In this document: one piece after another, positions 58,967 through 64,000 of the stretch
Position numbering within the stretch: the first letter of the stretch is position 1
How the letters are laid out: every line of letters begins with the position of its first letter
Made by a program: the position numbers and the translations under genes
From: Sarcomyxa edulis
Taxonomy: Eukaryota; Basidiomycota; Agaricomycetes; Agaricales; Mycenaceae
Assembly: GCA_009761415.1 (NCBI GenBank)
Contig: QUOL01000001.1
Coordinates: 2,914,001 to 2,978,000 of the forward strand
Length of the DNA: 64,000 nt
Direction: 5' to 3'
The notes under the pieces: model-generated
Seen by the model: only the letters and a program-made list of their open reading frames with translations
Database searches by the model: none
Told to the model about the DNA's origin: nothing

Positions 58967-61890
58967 CTACTGCCGGAATGGATTCTTTGACGATCCGGTG
59001 AGCCCTGGTCGAATAGACATTGCATAGGCTTCTGCATCCGTAGGCATTGGTGGTGGTGGAGGACGCTTGATTTTGTGCGCGTGGATGGAAGATCCCAATG
59101 TGGTTGACGAGAAACGAGATGTCAGTACCTCGGTCCTAACGGGTTGACGAGTATTCGCCGTTCGACGGGGCAGCCCTGTGATTTGCGAATACAACGAGTC
59201 CGCTGACATGGACCTTGAATCGTCCAGAAGATGATCATCGGTGTGGTTGTGAGGATGGTGAGGATGGTCATACAAGGACGGGAGTCGTGATGGAGCCCTG
59301 CTCGATCTAGATCCAGCCCTCGAATATTCATACGACTTGATGAGTTTGTCTATCTCCAAATTATGTCTTGCCTCCTCAGCGTCCCTCAATTTCATCAGTT
59401 TGATCTCCTCGCTCTCTTCATTATGGACGGGAACCCTTCGACTCGCGTTGTGCCCAAACAACTTCTCGCCGAAACGCACGAGTTTCCACCGCCAGCTAGT
59501 CTTCTTGTCCAAAGCTTTTGCTTTGGCAAACATCGCAGTCCGTTTCGCGCGTTGTTTGCGTGCTCGTCGACGCCACAGCATCAAAACGACGAGGAAGATG
59601 AACGCGCAGCCAAGAGCCATCAACAGGATCTCCCACCATGCTAATGGATTTCGTTTGGTGGTAGTGACGACAGTTGGCGATGATATACCGGTTATAGAGG
59701 GGAGAGGGGACGCGGAACTGGTCCCAGAAGCTTGTGGTACAACCACGAGATCTGAGAGGCAGACTCCGAGGCCGGGTATAACATTTGACGACCCATTGCA
59801 ATTGGCCGCGACACAGCTACCTGCACGTAGGACTTGGGTCGAGCTCGAACATGCCAAGCAATTGTTGGGACCAGATCCTGAACAACTTGAGCAACTCGAG
59901 TCGCAGGTCTGGCATGAGGATGATGTCTTGTCGAAGAATTGAGTTTGACTGCATGTAGGAAGGCATCTGCCATTGGTGAGGACGGGGCGATCGGAATTGC
60001 AGCTAGAACACTGGTTGAACGAAGAGCCAGAACAACTCGCACAGTCTGGGTGGCATGCGATGCAAGAGCCGGAAGAACTGAACGTGTTGGAAGGGCAATT
60101 TGAGACACACTTACCACCCGAAGCGAGTTGATTGTTGGGGCATGTGAGGCAGAATGTGGATGAACCGCTGCAGGTAGAACAGGAAGAATCGCAAGCTGGC
60201 AAGAAGGCAAGGAATCAGCACGTGTAAGGATGCTGCAAAACGGCTACGTACTTGTACATGTCAGATTATCTTGAGGTGATACGAATGCATTCGAGGGGCA
60301 GCTCTCTACACATTGACCATCCGAGAGGAAGAAACCAGGCAGACAACCCGTGCATTGCAACTGGTCAACGGTCGATGCAATACTGAAATTAGGAATCTTA
60401 CAGGAGGTACATTTAGCACCACAACCTACATGATGAACCAGTCAGCGTGAATCTAATGCGACCGATCAGGGAAACTCACTGTCGCATTCATGTTTGTTGT
60501 TATCAGCAATGGTGTCCGTGGATCCTTCACAGACGCCGTTTGCATCCGTCGACACGCAGGACCCGTTCAAAGAGTAGTGACCGCTGGCACAGACGATACA
60601 GTCATTCGATGTACCAGCGGTGCAAGTACTACACGTCGGTGAGCAGGCTGTGCAAGCAGTTCCGTTGCCGAAACTACCATCAGGGCAGATAGTGCCAGAG
60701 GAAGTAGTAGATACGGGAGGGTTGCATTTCGTGCTATCGTTTGCATCCTGAGAGAACCCAGTCTTACAGGTCACACAGTTGCCGGTCCCGTCAGCGCATT
60801 CGGTACAACCCAGCTCGCAGACTGAGCATGGTACGTTAGATTGAATTGCAACCCAAGAGCAGGTGGAGATCTTACCTTGACAATTGCCTGTCGATGACAA
60901 AAAGAATCCGGTAGAACACTTCGCGCAGGCGGTGCCATTGTCGGCGGTGGTCCATCCAGTGTTGCAAGTGCATTGACCGTTCGAGCCGCAAACGCCGTTG
61001 AGACAATTGCAGGTCGATGGCGCATTGGTCACTATCGGGACCAAACACCTTCCCGTTCCGGAAATCCCTTCATCGCATGACGAACACCCTGTTGGACATG
61101 CCTGGCATGTCGATCCAAAGAAACCCGACGCACATGACTCGCATGAAGATCCTGTGAAGCCGGTAGGACAAGAGCATGTTCCCGATGCTAAACAAACACC
61201 AGAGCCCGAACATGGTGGAGAACAACTAGACGATTGGATGTCGAGAAGGGACAGAGAGCCTGAGCTGGTGGTAGGGAGTTGTGCGACGTCCGGAACGGCA
61301 TCCCATAGAATGATTCTATCATTCGATCCAGCATTTACAGCAACAAATACGTTCGATGAAAGAGCGATAGAATTCGCTGTCAGTGGCGTTGATGCATTCG
61401 CAATAGGAGCAGTTGGAAGAGCTGAGAATCCAGCTTGACCGGCATAGAGGGATTGGGAATAGACAGCAATGCCTGGTTGTAGGTCCAGGTTCAAGGGAAG
61501 AGATGGGGAACTAGTAGAATTTCCGAATCCAACAGAAGGTGAAAGCGAAGCGGATGAGGAGGTGAGGAGATTGTGGAGCAGTGCAGGATTTGTGGTGGTT
61601 GTGTATTGTCCAGGAAGAAGTAAAATATCAGTGGCAGCCCCTGGGGCAGATAATATGGCGCCAACTACAGAAAGTTAGTGGTCTCACAGAGAGCGACGGG
61701 TAGAAAACCACGTACTTGTTGTGTTTGAGAAGCCTTCCAGGCATTGACCTGCAACACAAACTACAGCAGGAGAAGATTGCGCGACTGACGCAAAATCAAA
61801 ATCAATACCACTCAATGAAAACATCAGAAACGTTCGCTGCTCACCGACGGACGCGCTTAAAGCGAGTAAAATAGCAAGACTCGAAAACAT
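58967..61890 (-). CDS. Single-pass membrane protein with EGF-like and furin-like Cys-rich repeats
   Basis: ATG 61890 starts a signal peptide (MFSSLAILLALSASVG). An N-terminal domain follows (CVAGQCLEGF, then GQYTTTTNPALLHNLL to DRIILWDAVPDVAQLP) without known name. From about 61230 to 59800 comes a long Cys-rich region: EGF-like CSGSGVCLASGTCSCPTGF, CNCLNGVCGSNGQCTCNTGW, then furin-like/GF-receptor repeats with CxxC spacing (CTACSPTCSTCTAG, CDSSCSTCSGSSTFCLTC, CHPDCASCSGS, CDSSCSSCSGSGPNNCLAC). A Ser/Thr stalk precedes one TM helix (WWEILLMALGCAFIFLVVLM) and a ~250-residue cytoplasmic tail with a basic juxtamembrane patch, coiled-coil-like EESEEIKLMKLRDAEEARHN and a PPPPPMP run. No kinase domain. 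Role unknown; a surface adhesion or sensing role is inference. Confidence 0.85.
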
Positions 61891-62330
61891 GTCGAGCTCG
61901 TTCAACGAAAGTGAAAATCAAGGTGGTGGGGGGATATAAAGACGGGAGGAACGATGCTGGCTCGTTAAACCAGAAAAGAACTTCCGGACCATGGCATCCA
62001 TTACTATCAATTTCTTTTGTTGAGTAACAAATAATGTTGCTTTGCGGAGAACAATAGGCGCAAAAGAACAATGACCAGATTCCTCTTTCGGAAGCAAAGT
62101 ACAACGCCGCAGTTACGCGTAGACCTTCTAAGGCAACAATTTACGTTTATCAGAATGCAATGGCGGGAAGATACAAGGTAACTGGGATTGACTGGGAATA
62201 GGTCGTCGGGATGACTTGAACAGGATGAGTTGGGAAGGACTGGCTCAAAAAGGAAAAACTGCAGCCACGTGGCACATGATCTGTTTTTGCAATTTTAGAT
62301 CCTCTCCTCGAATTCCAATCGCCCCGTTAC
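61891..62330. other. Divergent intergenic region
   Basis: Shared 5' region of the furin-like gene (minus) and ROK1 (plus), 440 bases. No TATA box or small gene is convincing. Confidence 0.4.
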
Positions 62331-64000
62331 ATGGAAGCCTTTCAATTACTCTCTCGTGGAGGCGTACAATTCGACAAGAACAGGTTCAAGACAGACGTTC
62401 AGCTTTTCAATGTAAGAATATTCTCCTAGCCTAGTTCCAAGCACATTAACTTGACTGTGATTCAGAAATCAAAACCCGTAAACGTTAGAGGCAAAGATGT
62501 CACGCACACCATCGAGGGAGAATTACCAGCGGAATTAGACTTCTTCAAGTATGCCCAGGGTGGTCAAAGTAAGCGTAAGGCTGCAGATGGGCTGGAACAT
62601 GGCGTTGGGTCGAATGGCAAGAAGCGAAGAATGACGGACGAGGATGAAGATGACGGAGAGGCAAGCGACGAAGAGGAAGACGACGGTGGTGACAAGGAGG
62701 AACTTCTTGAAAGCTCGGATCCACCTGCTCCAAGACATCGAGTGACCACGAAAGGGTCCAACGTTCCTCAGGAGGTCGACTCATTCGAGGCACTGAAAGA
62801 GCGGTATCAAATGTCATCTCATCTGCTTGCAAATCTTTCCCGGAATGGGTATACTCGCCCTACTGGTATACAATCATACGGAATACCCATAATACTAGAG
62901 GTAAGTCAATCGTTCTCTTGACAAGCTGCAATATGCAATATGGGACTCACTTGATGCTCAGTCTCGCGACCTTGCCGCTATATCTCCCACTGGTACAGGT
63001 AAAACGCTATCATACATTCTTCCTATCATCTCTGCTCTCGGTGCACCATCATCTAGCTCCAAAAGTGGGACACCGGCTGGTGTACGCGCTGTAGTCGTCG
63101 CACCAACTCGTGAACTCGCCCACCAGATACACAACGAGTGTCTAAAAATGGCGCAAGGCCGAAAATGGCGAATTGTGCTGTTCAGCAAGGCAACTGCCAG
63201 TACCATGGCCGACAAAAGTGTGAGAGACAAAGTAGGTCAGTCCAATCGCGTTTCTCTTCATTGCAACACTCTTGATATTGACGAACAATCTCTAGACATA
63301 ATTATAAGCACTCCTCTTCGCTTGGTTGCATCTCTCCAATCTGGTAGTCTCGATCTTCGCAAGTGCGTTGCTTTCCCATTATCATATAACGTCGTGATCT
63401 AACCAAGTCAAACAGCGTTCGACACTTAATTCTTGACGAAGCGGATCGAATGTTAGATACCGAGTTTTTGCCGCAAATTCAAGAAATTGTTGCAGCATGC
63501 TCGAATGAACACCTTCAGAAAGCTGTCTTCAGTGCTACCCTTCCTGCTGGTGCCGAAAAGATCGCTATGGAAATGCTTCATAACCCGATTCGTGTAGTCG
63601 TTGGTCTAAAGTATGTCATATTCTTCCATCATATTGTCTCTGTTCGTTGATCACGTATATCCTTCTTCAGAGACACACCGCTTCCACTGATATCCCAAAC
63701 ACTGACATATGTCGCCGACGACCCATCCAAACTCCCTAGTCTCCTAACATATCTCTCACAACCATACAACCCTCCTGTCCTCATATTCACTTCGTCACAA
63801 CCACGCGCCTCGTCTCTTGCAGAAGAACTCGTTTTGAACGGGATCCCTAACGTTGATTGCCTTCATGCTGGTTTGACTAAGAAGGAAAGAGAGGACGCAA
63901 TAAGCCGGATGCGTAGAGGTGAAAGCTGGGTCATGGTGAGCACAGAAGTCATGGCTCGAGGTATGGATTTCAAAGGAGTAAGGGAAGTTATCAACTATGA
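62331..64000 (+). CDS. ROK1: DEAD-box RNA helicase Rok1/DDX52 (3' end outside window)
   Basis: Nucleolar helicase of small-subunit rRNA processing. The start MEAFQLLSRGGVQFDKNRFK is the Rok1-typical F...LSRGG..FD N-terminus. An acidic, Lys-rich segment follows (KRRMTDEDEDDGEASDEEED), then the Q-motif region SHLLANLSRNGYTRPTGIQS. Motifs: ISPTGTGKTLSY (I), APTRELAHQIHNE (Ia), IISTPLRLV (Ib), LILDEADRML (II), FSATLPAG (III), VLIFTSSQPRASSLAEEL (IV), DCLHAGLTKKERE, VMVSTEVMARGMDFKGV (V). The window ends just after EVINY. Introns interrupt at about 62409, 62900, 63233, 63363 and 63611. Motif V has STEVMARGMD, as in Rok1 orthologues, rather than TD-LARGID of eIF4A. Confidence 0.93.

Noticed and set aside
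59337..59942. 201-codon plus-strand open frame
   Set aside because: Antisense to the TM and Cys-rich part of the furin-like gene.

Overview
The window is nuclear DNA of a filamentous basidiomycete, almost certainly an agaricomycete. Genes are dense and lie on both strands. Nearly all are cut by many short GT-AG introns of about 50-70 nt, some with micro-exons of 8-27 nt. Identifiable proteins are fungal housekeeping types (Atp11, lipoate octanoyltransferase, Ric1, sterol glucosyltransferase Atg26, GH72 glucanosyltransferase, eIF4A, Rok1), mixed with families I know only from basidiomycetes. Coordinates of spliced genes run from start codon to stop codon; where I could read splice sites they are given.

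Layout. 1-7773: three tandem PIF1-type DNA helicase genes, the first cut by the window edge; the other two carry an N-terminal RNase H1/viroplasmin-like hybrid-binding module. 7948-11022 (-): F-BAR/RhoGAP protein. 11166-12471: two small orphan genes converging on each other. 12592-13822: ATP11. 14045-15662 (-): NAD(P)-binding protein and octanoyltransferase. 15663-19075: sparse stretch with one TATA-driven small candidate and another weak candidate. 19076-26053 (+): MBL-fold hydrolase, PRELI/Ups lipid-transfer protein, RIC1. 27054-28001: decayed NACHT NTPase. 28244-29822: 2OG-Fe(II) oxygenase. 29988-35550 (-): sterol glucosyltransferase, divergent from a SUR7-like membrane protein (35838-36882). 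37346-37448 (-): intron-containing tRNA-Lys. 37977-39951: GAS/GEL glucanosyltransferase. 40351-42423: RRM/zinc-knuckle SR protein. 42843-49709 (-): full-length ABCC transporter. 49710-51984: orphan stretch. 51985-52993: basidiomycete-type uncharacterised protein. 53934-54347 (-): 98-aa conserved small protein. 54766-55931: two-TM orphan. 56527-58133 (-): eIF4A. 58967-61890 (-): EGF/furin-like Cys-rich membrane protein. 62331-64000: ROK1, cut by the window end.

There is no operon logic. Functional themes are membrane trafficking and lipids (RIC1, PRELI, ATG26, RhoGAP, SUR7), mitochondria (ATP11, octanoyltransferase, PRELI), cell wall (GH72) and RNA helicases. The most unusual element is the tandem array of viroplasmin-PIF1 helicases; the decayed NACHT gene is the other fast-evolving locus. 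I see no CRISPR, no intact transposon and no clear inverted repeats.
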